A DNA stretch of 64,000 nucleotides from Mycobacterium deserti (lineage in GTDB: Bacteria; Actinomycetota; Actinomycetes; Mycobacteriales; Mycobacteriaceae): the NCBI RefSeq assembly GCF_025345615.1, contig NZ_JAODWD010000004.1, positions 248,001-312,000 of the forward strand. Reading direction: 5' to 3'. This document shows, one piece after another, positions 20,714 to 30,973 of the stretch. The position numbers and the translations under genes are program-made. The notes beneath the pieces are model-generated. The model searched no databases and was not told where the DNA came from. It saw nothing but the letters and a program-made list of their open reading frames with translations. The first letter of the stretch is position 1; every line of letters begins with the position of its first letter.

Positions 20714-23401
20714 CTACACCACGTCGTCGAGCACGAACTCGAGCGGGACGACCGTCCCCTTGCTGAAGTTGGTGACGAACAGTCGACTGCCGTTCGGGCT
20801 GGCCGCGATCACGTTGAAGACCTGCCCCAGCGTCGCGGACGGCTCGGTGTCGAAGACGAGGCCATCGACTTCTACCGTATTGGGGTCGATATCGAGCACT
20901 TCCTGGTTGACGGTGTCGATCACCCAGATGGTGCCCGTGCCGGCGTCCACGACGTAGGCGAGGCTCTTATCAGGGCTGAATGCGACGTTCACCGGCAGGT
21001 TTCCGGTCGGCAGATTGGCGACGATGACGGGGTTGTCGGGGTCCTGCACGTCGACCACGTTGACCGAACCGGTGACCTGCGAGATATCGGTGTCCTGTGT
21101 CGGGTCGAAGCCGTTCATCGTCAGCGCCGGAACGTAGAGGTACTTCCCGTCGCTCGACGCGAAGTAGCCGTAATCGCCGTCGAGCGGAAGCGGGGTGCCG
21201 ACCACTTCATTGGTCGTCGTATCGATCGTGACGATCTCGCCGGAGTATCTGAAATCGGAGATCGCGAAGGTCGTGGTGTTCTGCGTGTACGCCTGGCCAT
21301 TACGAACCAAGTACATCCGCGTCCCGTCGGCGTTGAACGCGGCGCTGAGAGGGAACTGGGCACTGACCGTTCTCGTCCCGTCGCCGTTGTCGACGACAGT
21401 CGGACTGTCAGCCACGGCGATCTCATCGATGACCGTGTGGTAAGTGGTGATGTTCGCCGGGTCGGTGTCGACAACGAAGATTTTCCGCGCCTGCTGGTTG
21501 ATCACGTAAAGCGTCTTGCCGTCAGGACTGGCGATCGGAACAGCTGCTCCGGGTTGGCCAAAATCGATCGGGGCTAGAAGCGCGTTGTCGTCGGCTTCAT
21601 CGATCGGGTCCGTGCCGTCGATGTCGATCACCTGCAGCGAATTGCCAGACGCGATGTAGAGGCGATCGCCCGACTGGGTGAGCAACATCGCGGTGCCGCC
21701 GATCGGAATCTCGTCGATCACCTGCAGGTAATCCGCCTTATCCGGATCCGCTCCGATCACGGACAGCGTGGGGGTACCTCCGGCGAGCAGATGCGAGCTC
21801 AGGGCATAGGCGTACCGATCGGTGACCACGACGCCGGCCGGATAGGACTTCTCGGGAGCCGCATCGTCAGGACTGGTGAAGACGGGATCGCGGACTTCGA
21901 AGTGGCCGGCGGGTACGTCCGGCAGGTTGATCGTGTAATCCGGCTCTTCAGCCGCCGCCGCGAACGATGCGGACCGCAGCGCGAACGTCTGAATCGTCTG
22001 CGTCTCGGTGGTGGTGACCGCGAGACCCAACGAGTCGGTGGTGTCGAGTCCGAGAGAGGCTCGAAGCATGCCCGCCTGCGTGGGCGTGAGGACGACCTCG
22101 TATTCGCCCGTCTCCGCGTTGTAGGTCTCCTGGTACGTCCAGTACTTCGGTTCGAAGCCCGGCGCAACGGTCACGTTGGTCACCTTGTCCGGGTCGAACT
22201 GCAACTCCGCCTCGGCGGTGCCGTCCTCGTTCTGGACCGGCGGCTGCGGGTTTTCCGGCTGCGTCGGGTCGCCGTCGTCGGGGGCGACGATGTCGATCGT
22301 CACCGTTGCGGACTTACGGTTGTACCCGAACAGCCCACCGGGGTCGCTGGCGGTCAGCGTGAACGCGTCATCGCCGTCGAAGTCCTCACCCGGCGTGTAC
22401 TTGAACGTGTTCGCGCCCGTCTTCTCGACGGTGCCCTCGGCTCCGTCGCCGGCGCTGAACGTCAGAGCATCGCCGTCCGGATCGCTCGCGTCGGAAGGTC
22501 GCACCGTGACGGTGAACGAGCCGTCGTCGTTCTCGTCAACCAGCGCACCGGTGATGATCGGCGCTTGGTTCGAGAAGGTGCGCTCGAAGGGCGCGAATTG
22601 CCTACGCACAAAAGCTAACAGCCCGAGAAACAACGGGTTTTCGCCCGGAGGCATGTTCGGCCCGCCGGCGATCGATGTCAGCACATCGCTCACGATGCGA
22701 AGGGGCAGCGTGAACAAAGCACTGATCGGGTTCTGAGGTGCCGGTGCGGCTTGGGTGAGCGCATGCACGCTGAATGTCTCGGTCTCGACGGTTGGATCGG
22801 CGAGTGCGGTGGTGCTGAACGATGGGATGTCAGCGGAGTTGTCGTCGGCTCCCCCGCCGGCCAACCGCTGCGCACCCGCAACATTGCCCGTGTTCGCGGC
22901 GTTCGACATGACCGGTGGCTGAATGTTCGCAGTGTTCGACGGCGGCGCAGGTGCGCCAACAGACCCGTCGCCTTGAGCCCCGCCCAGGCCGCTCTTATCG
23001 GTCGCGTTTCCGTCCCCGTCGACCAGACCGTCGGTGACGTCGGTGCCCTCGGATTCGTCGATCCCGTCTTCGGTTTCCTCGTCGACGTCGCCGCCGGCGT
23101 CCGCTTCGTCGATGACGACGGTGTCGTCGTCGTGCGTCCCGGTGTCCACCGTTGAGCCGGAGACTTGCATGTCGGGCGGGTCGGTCACCTTGTTTTCGTT
23201 GTCGGTCCCGCCGCCGGATCCCTCGGCGGCGTTTTCTGGCTGGTCAGCGGGTGGACTCGACGGCGCTTCGGCGCCTGCGGGCGAGCCGTTCGACTCGGTG
23301 TCATCGGCTAATGCGATACCCGGACCGGACGCGACCGCGGCCCCGATTCCCAGAGCGACGGCCAAAGCCCCGACCCGCCCGATGTACATCGAATACTTCA
23401 T
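20714..23401 (-). CDS. Large secreted beta-propeller protein with cadherin-like domain
   Basis: An 895-residue exported protein. Residues 1-32 are a signal peptide ending in GIALADD. Residues 33-200 are an acidic, low-complexity Ser/Thr/Asp region. A cadherin/VCBS-like Ig domain lies at about 290-370 (DGDALTFSAGDGAEGTVEK, FTLTASDPGG). From about 500 to the end is a YVTN-type beta-propeller, with repeated blades such as SPDGKTLYVINQ, FNADGTRMYLVRNG and SPDKSLAYVVDAG. Such proteins occur in environmental mycobacteria and are probably cell-surface binding proteins; no catalytic residues are obvious. GGGGGAAT precedes the ATG at 23401; the open frame upstream is not coding-like. Confidence 0.82.
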   Translation of the reverse strand: MKYSMYIGRVGALAVALGIGAAVASGPGIALADDTESNGSPAGAEAPSSPPADQPENAAEGSGGGTDNENKVTDPPDMQVSGSTVDTGTHDDDTVVIDEADAGGDVDEETEDGIDESEGTDVTDGLVDGDGNATDKSGLGGAQGDGSVGAPAPPSNTANIQPPVMSNAANTGNVAGAQRLAGGGADDNSADIPSFSTTALADPTVETETFSVHALTQAAPAPQNPISALFTLPLRIVSDVLTSIAGGPNMPPGENPLFLGLLAFVRRQFAPFERTFSNQAPIITGALVDENDDGSFTVTVRPSDASDPDGDALTFSAGDGAEGTVEKTGANTFKYTPGEDFDGDDAFTLTASDPGGLFGYNRKSATVTIDIVAPDDGDPTQPENPQPPVQNEDGTAEAELQFDPDKVTNVTVAPGFEPKYWTYQETYNAETGEYEVVLTPTQAGMLRASLGLDTTDSLGLAVTTTETQTIQTFALRSASFAAAAEEPDYTINLPDVPAGHFEVRDPVFTSPDDAAPEKSYPAGVVVTDRYAYALSSHLLAGGTPTLSVIGADPDKADYLQVIDEIPIGGTAMLLTQSGDRLYIASGNSLQVIDIDGTDPIDEADDNALLAPIDFGQPGAAVPIASPDGKTLYVINQQARKIFVVDTDPANITTYHTVIDEIAVADSPTVVDNGDGTRTVSAQFPLSAAFNADGTRMYLVRNGQAYTQNTTTFAISDFRYSGEIVTIDTTTNEVVGTPLPLDGDYGYFASSDGKYLYVPALTMNGFDPTQDTDISQVTGSVNVVDVQDPDNPVIVANLPTGNLPVNVAFSPDKSLAYVVDAGTGTIWVIDTVNQEVLDIDPNTVEVDGLVFDTEPSATLGQVFNVIAASPNGSRLFVTNFSKGTVVPLEFVLDDVV

Positions 23402-23499
23402 GCCGATTCCCCCTAGACCACGATGACTGCGTTGCTTGCAAACGCTACGAGTCAGCGGGCGTCGAGGAATCGGGTGTTTCCCTAGAGTTGCCCCTTTGC

Positions 23500-24357
23500 T
23501 CAGTCGAGGGTCAGGTCTTTGCGGAACCTGCGCATACCGTCGATCTTCTCGGCCAGCGACGCCTGCGGGCCTGCGTAGAACATCCACGGCATCGTGATGA
23601 TGCCGGTGATCCCGCTCGCCTGAGCGTGCTCGTAGTGCTCGGGGGTGAAGGCGTCGGTCAGCGGCGTCAGCACCTCGAAGCCGTCCATCGACAGGCCCCG
23701 CTCCGCGCGCAGCCCGCGTAGCTTCTCGACGCGCTCGATCGCACGCTCGGTGGTGATGAGGTCACCGATCCAGCCGTCGTGGCGGGCCGCACGGCGAAGC
23801 GCGATATCGGACAGTCCGCCGACGTAGATCGGGATGTGCGGCGGCGTCGGCTCCATCTCCAGCCGGGGCGTCGCGTAGAACTCCCCCTCGAACTCGGTCC
23901 ACCCCGGCTCCCAGAGTTCCTTCATCAGTTCGAGCATCTCGTCGGTGCGCTTGCCGCGGCGGTCGAACCGTTGCCCCATCAACGTGAACTCTTCCTCGCA
24001 CCAGCCGACCCCGATGCCGAGCTCGAGGCGCCCACCCGCCAGAACCGCTGCCGTACCAATGGATTTCGCGGCCGAGTAGGGATCACGCATCGCGGGCAGA
24101 TAGACGGTTGTCACGAATCGCAACCGGCTGGTTACCAGCGCGATGGCTCCGATCATCACCCACGGGTCGGGCCAGTCGGTGAACGCCTCCCAGCGCCTCT
24201 TGCCATCCTTGGTGTACGGGTATGGCGTGTTCAGCGTCTCGAGATTGATGACATGGTCGGGGATGCCCATCCCGTCGTACCCGAGATCGTCTGCGGCCTT
24301 GGCAATTTCAACCGCTTCTGCGGTGTCGAGGAACGCAGTGCTGACATAGAACTTCAT
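23500..24357 (-). CDS. LLM class (F420-type) oxidoreductase
   Basis: A 285-residue luciferase-like TIM-barrel protein of the kind that in mycobacteria mostly uses coenzyme F420. Recognisable are GYDGMGIPDHVINLE, LVTSRLRFVTTVYLPAMRDP, LAGGRLELGIGVGWCEEEF and IPIYVGGLSDIALRRAAR. Substrate unknown. Its ATG overlaps the stop of the upstream thioesterase gene (ATGA), and that gene overlaps glnE the same way, so all three are probably one transcript. Confidence 0.87.
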   Translation of the reverse strand: MKFYVSTAFLDTAEAVEIAKAADDLGYDGMGIPDHVINLETLNTPYPYTKDGKRRWEAFTDWPDPWVMIGAIALVTSRLRFVTTVYLPAMRDPYSAAKSIGTAAVLAGGRLELGIGVGWCEEEFTLMGQRFDRRGKRTDEMLELMKELWEPGWTEFEGEFYATPRLEMEPTPPHIPIYVGGLSDIALRRAARHDGWIGDLITTERAIERVEKLRGLRAERGLSMDGFEVLTPLTDAFTPEHYEHAQASGITGIITMPWMFYAGPQASLAEKIDGMRRFRKDLTLD

Positions 24358-24989
24358 CCGGCGTCTCGCGCCCACACAGGCTGAATGAACACCCCTTCGG
24401 CCTCGACAGTCGTTCCGTCGGCGTCGCGCAGGAAGCCGCGCGCGAACGTCTTCACTCCTTCGACACGGTCGATGTACGCCTCGGCACGCAACGGCCCCAG
24501 CGGCGTGCCGCGCAGATAACGCAGCGTGATGGTGCCGGTGAACTTCGGTTTGGTCAGGCCGTCACTGGCCGCCTCGCCGAGGATGTGGTCGAGCACCAGC
24601 GCGCAGATGCCACCGTGTACCCATCCCGGCGGTCCTTCGTAGGCGCCGCTGAGGCTGAAGTCGCTCCAGGCGCGGCCGTCGTCCTCGTGGTGGATGACCA
24701 TCGGCGGGGCGATCGCATTCCGCAGTCCCACAGCGGGATTCGCCCACGCCAGCGGGCGTCCGGTGTCCTCGTGACGCAGTGTCGTCGTCACCGTCCGTCG
24801 CTTGCCCGCGAGCAGTTCGGTCACCGCCTCGACGGCGGCCTGAGCCTCACGGGCCGTCGCCTCGTCGACGTCGGTGTGGATGCCCGCATCGATCAGGTTG
24901 CGGATCGCCGCGGTCAACGGCTCATAGAGCACGCGCTGGCGCTCGTACTCCTTGGCGCTGATGACATCGAACCCGAAATCCATGCTCAT
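24354..24989 (-). CDS. PaaI-type hotdog thioesterase
   Basis: A 211-residue protein with a helical N-terminal part of 80 residues and a C-terminal hotdog domain. The hotdog signature [21 protein letters not shown] and the following [17 protein letters not shown] fit acyl-CoA thioesterases of the PaaI/THEM4 group. The acyl substrate is unknown. It is sandwiched by four-base overlaps between glnE upstream and the LLM oxidoreductase downstream. Confidence 0.83.
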   Translation of the reverse strand: MSMDFGFDVISAKEYERQRVLYEPLTAAIRNLIDAGIHTDVDEATAREAQAAVEAVTELLAGKRRTVTTTLRHEDTGRPLAWANPAVGLRNAIAPPMVIHHEDDGRAWSDFSLSGAYEGPPGWVHGGICALVLDHILGEAASDGLTKPKFTGTITLRYLRGTPLGPLRAEAYIDRVEGVKTFARGFLRDADGTTVEAEGVFIQPVWARDAG

Positions 24990-27928
24990 GCGCCGAAAAC
25001 CTTTCGCACCACCGCTTTTGCCCGGCGGGTCACTCGTAGGTAGTTGTCAAGGAACTCGCCACCGTCGTCGGTGTCCCAGCCCGCGGCCAGCGCGACCGCG
25101 TTGAGCTGACGGCCCGGTCCCGGCAGCTGGTCGATGGGCTTGCCGCGCACCAGCACCAGCGCGTTGCGGGCCCGGGTGGCGGTCAGCCACGCCTGCCGCA
25201 GCAGATCGACGTCGCCTTCTGCGATCAGCTCGGCGGCGCCTATGGCGTCGAGCGACGCAAGCGTCGACGTGTTGTGCAGCGCGGGCACTTCGTGCGCGTG
25301 GCGCAACTGCAGCAGCTGCACGGTCCATTCGATGTCGGCCAGGCCGCCGCGGCCCAGTTTGGTGTGAGTGTTGGGGTCGGCGCCACGTGGCAGGCGCTCG
25401 GCGTCCACCCTCGCCTTGATCCGCCGGATCTCCCGCACAGCCTCGGCCGACACCCCGCCCGGCGGATAGCGGGTCTTGTCGATCATCTTCAAGAATCGCT
25501 CGCCCAGGTCCAGATCGCCGGCGACGCGATGGGCGCGCAGCAGCGCCTGCACCTCCCAGACCTGGGCGTAGCGCGTGTAGTACGCCTCGTAAGAGGCAAG
25601 CGTGCGCACCAGCGGCCCGCTGCGTCCCTCGGGCCGCAGATTGGCGTCGACCTCCAGCGGCGGGTCGGCGCTCGGGGTGCCCAACAGTGTCCGAATCTTC
25701 TCGGCGATCGACACCGACCACCGCACCGCGACCGACTCGTCGACTCCGTCGTTCGGTTCACACACGAACAGCACGTCGGCGTCCGAGCCGTACCCCAGTT
25801 CGCCACCGCCGAGGCGGCCCATGCCGATCACCGCGATCCGCGCGGGCACGCCGGACTCCGGCGTGTTGTCCCGGATCACCACATCGAGCGCGGCCTGCAA
25901 CACCGCGACCCACACCGACGTCAACGCCTGACACACCTCGGTGACCTCGAGCATGCCGAGCAGGTCGGCAGAGGCGATGCGGGCCAGCTCCCGCCGGCGC
26001 AGGGTGCGCGCAGCTGCGATGGCGCGCAACGGATCCGCGTGCCTGCCCGCCGAGGCCACCAACGCCCGCGCCAGCCCGTCGGGCTCGACGTCGAGCAATT
26101 TCGGACCGTCGGGCCCGTCGGCATAGGACTGGATGACCTCGGGTGCGCGCATCAAAAGTTCCGGTACGTACGCCGACGTGCCCAGCACCCGCATCAGCCG
26201 TTTGGCGACGGCACCCTCGTCGCGCAGCGTCGACAGGTACCACCTGGCTTCCGACAGCTCCTCGCTGATGCGCCGGTAGGACAGCAGGCCCGCGTCGGGA
26301 TCGGGGGTGTCGGACAGCCAGTCCAGCAGCGTGGGCAGCAGCACTTGTTGCACGCGGCCGCGCCTGCCGCTGGCGCTGGTCAACGCGGTCAGGTGCGTCA
26401 GCGCGCTCGACGGGCCCTCGTAGCCCAGTGCGGCGAGCTGACGTTCGGCGGCTTTGGTCGTCAACATCGCCGGCTGACCCGCCGACTCCAGCAGCGGCTG
26501 ATAGAACAGCTTCGCGTGCAGCCGCGAGACGCGCAGGTTCTGCCGCTTGAGCTCTTCGCGCAGCACCCCTGGGGCGTCGTGCCTGCCGTCGGGGCGCATG
26601 TGCGCCGCGCGCGCCAGCCAGCGCATCGCCTCGTCGTCGTCCTCGTCGGGCAGCATGTGGGTGCGTTTGAGCCGCTGCAGTTGCAGACGGTGTTCGAGCA
26701 GCCGGAGGAACTCATAGGACGCGGTCAGGTTCGCCGCGTCGTCTCGGCCGATGTAGCCACCGGCGCCCAGCGCGTGCAGCGCATCCACCGTCGACGCGAC
26801 GTGCAGCGATTCGTCGTTGCGCCCGTGCACCAACTGCAGTAGCTGCACGGCGAACTCGACGTCGCGCAGTCCGCCGGTGCCCAGCTTGATCTCACGCACC
26901 CGCACGTCGGCGGGCACCAGTTCTTCCACCCGACGGCGCATCGCCTGAACCTCGGCGACGAAGTCCTCGCGCTCCGACGCCGTCCACACCATCGGCATCA
27001 GGGCGTCGATATACTGCCGGCCCAACTCGAGGTCACCGGCCGCGGGCCTGGCCTTCATCAGCGCCTGGAACTCCCACGTCTTGGCCCACCGTTGGTAGTA
27101 CGCGACGTGCGACTCCAACGTCCGCACCAGCTGGCCGTGCTTGCCTTCGGGCCGCAGCGCCGCGTCGACTTCGAAGAACGCGTCGGCGGCGAAGCGCATC
27201 ATCTCGCCTGCCACCCGGATAGTCACGGAGTCGGCGTTGTCGGTGACGAAGATGACGTCGACGTCGCTGACGTAATTCAGTTCGCGCGCACCGCATTTGC
27301 CCATCGCAATAATTGCGATCCGCGGCGCGTCGCCGCCCACCTGTCGCAGCGCGACAGTCAGGGCGGCGTCCAGCGCCGCATCGGCGATGTCGGACAGGTG
27401 CGCGGCGACATCGACGAACGGCACGACGGGTTCATTCTCCACCGTGGACGCCAGATCGAGGCCCGCGAGCACCAGCAGCCGGTCACGGTAGAGCCTGCGC
27501 AGTGGGTGCAGCGCCGACGTTGCGTCCGTTGTCTTTTCAGCCAGGTCGATGAACATGCTCCGCAACTCGTCGGCCGACGGCAGCGTCACGTCGCCCGAGA
27601 GCAAATGCCAGCTGTCCGGGTTGGCGACCACGTGGTCGCCGAGCGCCAGCGACGACCCCAGCACCCCGAACAGCCTGCCGCGCAGACCCTTGTCCTTGAG
27701 CAACGCGTCGCGCAGCTGGGCCCAGTTGGCGCCCAGCGCCTCGGTCAGCCGGACCATGGCCTTGAGCGCTTCGTCGGCGTCGGGGGCACGCGACAGTGAC
27801 CACAGCAGCTCGACGTGGGCTTCGGTGTTCCACCCGAGCCGGTCCAGGTCTGCGGGGGCGGTCGGTTCGACGAGCCCGAGCCGGCCTGCCCTGGGCAGCT
27901 TCGGGCGCTGCGTCGCAGGTTTGGCCAC
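24986..27928 (-). CDS. glnE: Bifunctional glutamine synthetase adenylyltransferase/deadenylase
   Basis: A 980-residue GlnE (Rv2221c-like) that adds AMP to, or removes it from, the GlnA1 tyrosine. It has two nucleotidyltransferase domains: the N-terminal one with [19 protein letters not shown] (about 212-230) and the C-terminal one with [25 protein letters not shown] residues (about 705-725), both with the metal-binding Asp pair. Helical regulatory domains lie between. The GTG at 27928 follows a TAACGT box by 6 bases. Length is typical of actinobacterial GlnE. Confidence 0.96.
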   Translation of the reverse strand: MAKPATQRPKLPRAGRLGLVEPTAPADLDRLGWNTEAHVELLWSLSRAPDADEALKAMVRLTEALGANWAQLRDALLKDKGLRGRLFGVLGSSLALGDHVVANPDSWHLLSGDVTLPSADELRSMFIDLAEKTTDATSALHPLRRLYRDRLLVLAGLDLASTVENEPVVPFVDVAAHLSDIADAALDAALTVALRQVGGDAPRIAIIAMGKCGARELNYVSDVDVIFVTDNADSVTIRVAGEMMRFAADAFFEVDAALRPEGKHGQLVRTLESHVAYYQRWAKTWEFQALMKARPAAGDLELGRQYIDALMPMVWTASEREDFVAEVQAMRRRVEELVPADVRVREIKLGTGGLRDVEFAVQLLQLVHGRNDESLHVASTVDALHALGAGGYIGRDDAANLTASYEFLRLLEHRLQLQRLKRTHMLPDEDDDEAMRWLARAAHMRPDGRHDAPGVLREELKRQNLRVSRLHAKLFYQPLLESAGQPAMLTTKAAERQLAALGYEGPSSALTHLTALTSASGRRGRVQQVLLPTLLDWLSDTPDPDAGLLSYRRISEELSEARWYLSTLRDEGAVAKRLMRVLGTSAYVPELLMRAPEVIQSYADGPDGPKLLDVEPDGLARALVASAGRHADPLRAIAAARTLRRRELARIASADLLGMLEVTEVCQALTSVWVAVLQAALDVVIRDNTPESGVPARIAVIGMGRLGGGELGYGSDADVLFVCEPNDGVDESVAVRWSVSIAEKIRTLLGTPSADPPLEVDANLRPEGRSGPLVRTLASYEAYYTRYAQVWEVQALLRAHRVAGDLDLGERFLKMIDKTRYPPGGVSAEAVREIRRIKARVDAERLPRGADPNTHTKLGRGGLADIEWTVQLLQLRHAHEVPALHNTSTLASLDAIGAAELIAEGDVDLLRQAWLTATRARNALVLVRGKPIDQLPGPGRQLNAVALAAGWDTDDGGEFLDNYLRVTRRAKAVVRKVFGA

Positions 27929-27934
27929 AGCTCG

Positions 27935-27940
27935 ACGTTA
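27935..27940 (-). promoter_or_regulatory. -10 box of leaderless glnE
   Basis: TAACGT on the minus strand, 6 bases before the GTG at 27928, and no ribosome binding site. Confidence 0.45.
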
Positions 27941-27966
27941 GCGCACTGCGTCAGGGCGACACGGCC

Positions 27967-29304
27967 CTAGAGGGACAAGTAGGCCTTGAGTTCGAACGGC
28001 GTGACGTGGCTGCGGTAGTTCTCCCACTCGGCGCGCTTGTTGCGCAGGAAGTAGTCGAACACGTGCTCCCCCAACGCTTCTGCGACGAGCTCGGAGTTCT
28101 CCATCTGCTCCAGCGCGGCGCCGAGGCTGCCCGGCAGCGCGTTGTACCCCATCGCGCTGCGCTCTTCGGGGGTCAGGTTCCAGACGTTGTCCTCGGCCTG
28201 CGGCCCGAGCACGTAGTTCTTCTCGATTCCGCGCAGTCCGGCGGCCAGCAGCACGGCGAACGTCAAGTACGGATTGCACGCCGAGTCGGGGCTGCGCACC
28301 TCGATGCGGCGCGAGGAGGCCTTGCGCGGGGTGTACATCGGAACCCGCACCAGCGCCGAGCGGTTGGCCGCACCCCACGACGCCGCGGTCGGTGCCTCGC
28401 CGCCGTGCACCAGCCGCTTATAGGAGTTCACCCACTGGTTGGTGACAGCGCTGATCTCGTTGGCGTGCTCCAGGATGCCCGCGATGAACGACTTGGCGAC
28501 GTCGGAGAGCTGCAGCACGTCGTCGGGGCTGTGGAATGCGTTGGTCTCACCCTCGAACAGGCTCATGTGGGTGTGCATCGCCGAGCCCGGGTGCTCGGCG
28601 AACGGCTTGGGCATGAACGACGCGCGCACCCCGTCGCCGAGCGCCACCTCCTTGACCAGGTAGCGGAACGTCATCACGTTGTCGGCCATCGACAGCGCGT
28701 CGGCGTAGCGCAGGTCGATCTCCTGCTGCCCCGGCGCGCCTTCATGGTGGCTGAACTCGACCGAGATGCCCATCTGCTCGAGCGCGTCGATGGCGTGGCG
28801 GCGGAAGTTCGGCGCCGAGTCGTGCACAGCCTGGTCGAAGTAGCCGCCGTTGTCGGCAGGCACCGGCGGCACGTCGTCGTCGCCGGGCTTGAGCAGGAAG
28901 AACTCGATCTCCGGGTGGACGTAGCAGGAGAAGCCCAGGTCGCTGGCCTTCGACAACTGGCGGCGCAGCACATGCCGCGAGTCGGCCCACGACGGCGAGC
29001 CGTCGGGCATCGTGATGTCGCAGAACATCCGCGCGGAGTGGTGCTCGCCGGCACTGCTGGTCCATGGCAGCACCTGGAATGTCGACGGGTCGGGCCGGGC
29101 CACCATGTCGGCCTCCGACACCCGGGCGAAGCCTTCGATCGCGGAGCCGTCGAACCCGATTCCCTCTTCGAACGCACCCTCCAACTCGGCGGGGGCGATG
29201 GCGACGGATTTGAGGTAACCGAGCACGTCGGTGAACCACAGCCGGACGAAGCGGATGTCGCGTTCCTCCAGCGTGCGCAGCACGAATTCCTTCTGCCGGT
29301 CCAT
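27967..29304 (-). CDS. glnA2: Glutamine synthetase type I, second copy (GlnA2)
   Basis: A 445-residue glutamine synthetase (Rv2222c-like). It starts VRLWFTDVLGYLKSVAI after a short N-terminus and carries HPEIEFFLL, the SHHEGAPGQQEIDLRYADAL metal-site block, GSAMHTHMSLFEG and NSYKRLVHGGEAP. It is shorter than GlnA1 and lacks the LYELP adenylylation motif at the matching place, so GlnE control is unlikely. GlnA2 of M. tuberculosis is not essential; in other actinobacteria related enzymes act on polyamines. TACGCT lies 6 bases before the ATG. Confidence 0.94.
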   Translation of the reverse strand: MDRQKEFVLRTLEERDIRFVRLWFTDVLGYLKSVAIAPAELEGAFEEGIGFDGSAIEGFARVSEADMVARPDPSTFQVLPWTSSAGEHHSARMFCDITMPDGSPSWADSRHVLRRQLSKASDLGFSCYVHPEIEFFLLKPGDDDVPPVPADNGGYFDQAVHDSAPNFRRHAIDALEQMGISVEFSHHEGAPGQQEIDLRYADALSMADNVMTFRYLVKEVALGDGVRASFMPKPFAEHPGSAMHTHMSLFEGETNAFHSPDDVLQLSDVAKSFIAGILEHANEISAVTNQWVNSYKRLVHGGEAPTAASWGAANRSALVRVPMYTPRKASSRRIEVRSPDSACNPYLTFAVLLAAGLRGIEKNYVLGPQAEDNVWNLTPEERSAMGYNALPGSLGAALEQMENSELVAEALGEHVFDYFLRNKRAEWENYRSHVTPFELKAYLSL

Positions 29305-29310
29305 GTCCGC

Positions 29311-29316
29311 AGCGTA
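29311..29316 (-). promoter_or_regulatory. -10 box of leaderless glnA2
   Basis: TACGCT on the minus strand, 6 bases before the ATG at 29304. Confidence 0.42.
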
Positions 29317-29382
29317 GGTCCGTGCTGTTAATTCTGTGTTACACGCCCGCTGCCGTAAGGGGTCTGCGCCTCGCGTGCGCGG

Positions 29383-30900
29383 TCAACAGCGTAGCCCGGC
29401 GGGCGGCGCGCCCGAGCCGACGAGGAACCCGACCACCGCGGTGTCGACGCAGGCGTCCCCGTTGAACACCACGGTGTGCTGGGTCCCGTCGAACGTGATC
29501 AGCGAGGCGCCCATCTGGCGCGCGAGGTCGACGCCGGCCTGATACGGCGTGGCCGGGTCGTGGGTGGTCGAGACCACCACCACCTTGCCGGGGCCCGGCG
29601 ACGACGCGGGTGCCGGCGCCGACGTCGGCGGCACCGGCCACAACGCACACCCGTCGCGCGGGGCGAAGCCCGTGAAGGTGCCGTAGGACATGAACGGCGC
29701 GGCGGCGCGCTCGCGGCGGTCGGCGGCGGACCACGCGGCCGGATCGGTCGGGAACGGCGCGTCGACGCACCGGATGGCGGCGAAGGCGTCCTGCTGATTC
29801 CTGTAGTGGCCCGACTCGTCGCGCTCGAGATAGTCGTCGGCGAGCAGCAGCAGGTCGACGGCGTCGGTACCGCGCTGCAACCCGAGCAGTCCGCTGGTCA
29901 GGTAGGTCCAGAAACGCCGCGAGTACAGCGCGTGGACCGTTCCGGTGATCGCATCCTGGTAGCTCAACCCGCGCGGGTCCGACGTCTGGGCGGGCTTGTC
30001 GACCAGCGGATCCACCAGTTGGTGGTAGCGGTTGACGAACTGCGTCGGGTCGGTGCCGAGCGGACAACCCGGCGACTGCGCACAGTCGGCCGCGTAGTCG
30101 TCGAAAGCCGTTTGGAAGCTTGCCAATTGGCGTTCCCGGCTCGCGACCGGGTCGAGCAGCGGGTCGACCGCACCGTCGAGCACCATGGCTCGCACGCGGT
30201 CTGGGTGGCGTTCGGCGTAGGCCGCGCCCAATTCGGTGCCGTAGGAGAAGCCGAGATAGTTGATCTGCTGTTCGCCGAGGGCCTCCCGCACGACGTCGAT
30301 GTCGCGGGCCGAGGAGGCGGTGCCGACGTTGGCCAGAAAATCTGCGCCCACCCGATCGACGCACAACTGCGCGAATTCGCGGTGCAGGTCCTCGATGTGC
30401 GCGACACCCGCGGGGCTGTAGTCGACCAGCGGCTCGCGGCGGAATGCGTCGAACTCGGCGTCGGTGCGGCAGCGCACCTCCGGTGTCGAACGGCCGACGC
30501 CGCGCGGATCGATGCCGATCAGATCGAAGCGGCGGCCGATCTCGGTGTCGGCGAGCGCCGTGCCCATCCCCGCAACGGTGTCGACCGCCGACGCCCCCGG
30601 CCCGCCCGGATTGACCACGAGCACGCCGATTCGGTCGCCACTGGCGGGTACTTTGATGACGGCCAGTTGTGCTTGCGCCGCATCGGGATTCGCATAGTCG
30701 ACCGGTACGGACACGAACCCGCAGCGGGCCGACGGGGAGGCCTTGGCGACGAACTGTTCGCAGCTACCCCATACGGGCGGCTGCCCGTAGCGCTGAAGCG
30801 ACTGCCCCTCAGGGGACGCCGACGCTGTCGGACCCACGACCGCCGATGCCAGAAGGATCGCGAGCGCGGTCGAGGAGCCCACCCGCCACATGGCTGACAT
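29383..30900 (-). CDS. Exported alpha/beta hydrolase, TAP/Hip1 family (Rv2223c-like)
   Basis: A 505-residue serine hydrolase/peptidase. It has an N-terminal signal peptide (about 1-28, ending in TASASPEG), an oxyanion-type VVNPGGPGASA motif, the nucleophile Ser in LGFSYGTELG, and the TAP-like C-terminal domain with the catalytic Asp in STTHDPATPYQ and His in DGTQHTVVFNGD. No lipobox cysteine, so it is likely secreted. It is the nearer copy of a duplicated pair; the other lies upstream at 31168. The start at 30900 or 30891 is uncertain. Confidence 0.88.
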   Translation of the reverse strand: MSAMWRVGSSTALAILLASAVVGPTASASPEGQSLQRYGQPPVWGSCEQFVAKASPSARCGFVSVPVDYANPDAAQAQLAVIKVPASGDRIGVLVVNPGGPGASAVDTVAGMGTALADTEIGRRFDLIGIDPRGVGRSTPEVRCRTDAEFDAFRREPLVDYSPAGVAHIEDLHREFAQLCVDRVGADFLANVGTASSARDIDVVREALGEQQINYLGFSYGTELGAAYAERHPDRVRAMVLDGAVDPLLDPVASRERQLASFQTAFDDYAADCAQSPGCPLGTDPTQFVNRYHQLVDPLVDKPAQTSDPRGLSYQDAITGTVHALYSRRFWTYLTSGLLGLQRGTDAVDLLLLADDYLERDESGHYRNQQDAFAAIRCVDAPFPTDPAAWSAADRRERAAAPFMSYGTFTGFAPRDGCALWPVPPTSAPAPASSPGPGKVVVVSTTHDPATPYQAGVDLARQMGASLITFDGTQHTVVFNGDACVDTAVVGFLVGSGAPPAGLRC

Positions 30901-30973
30901 GGTTGCACGCGCACCCGTCAGCGGTCTGCGGTCGGAACACAACGGTGACCTGGTTGTGATCAGGCGTCGAGTT

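Noticed and set aside
25274..26842. Long plus-strand frame opposite glnE
   Set aside because: Shadow frame of a high-GC gene; rich in His, Arg and Gln with no domain. The same holds for 27796-29331 opposite glnA2 and 29476-30897 opposite the hydrolase.
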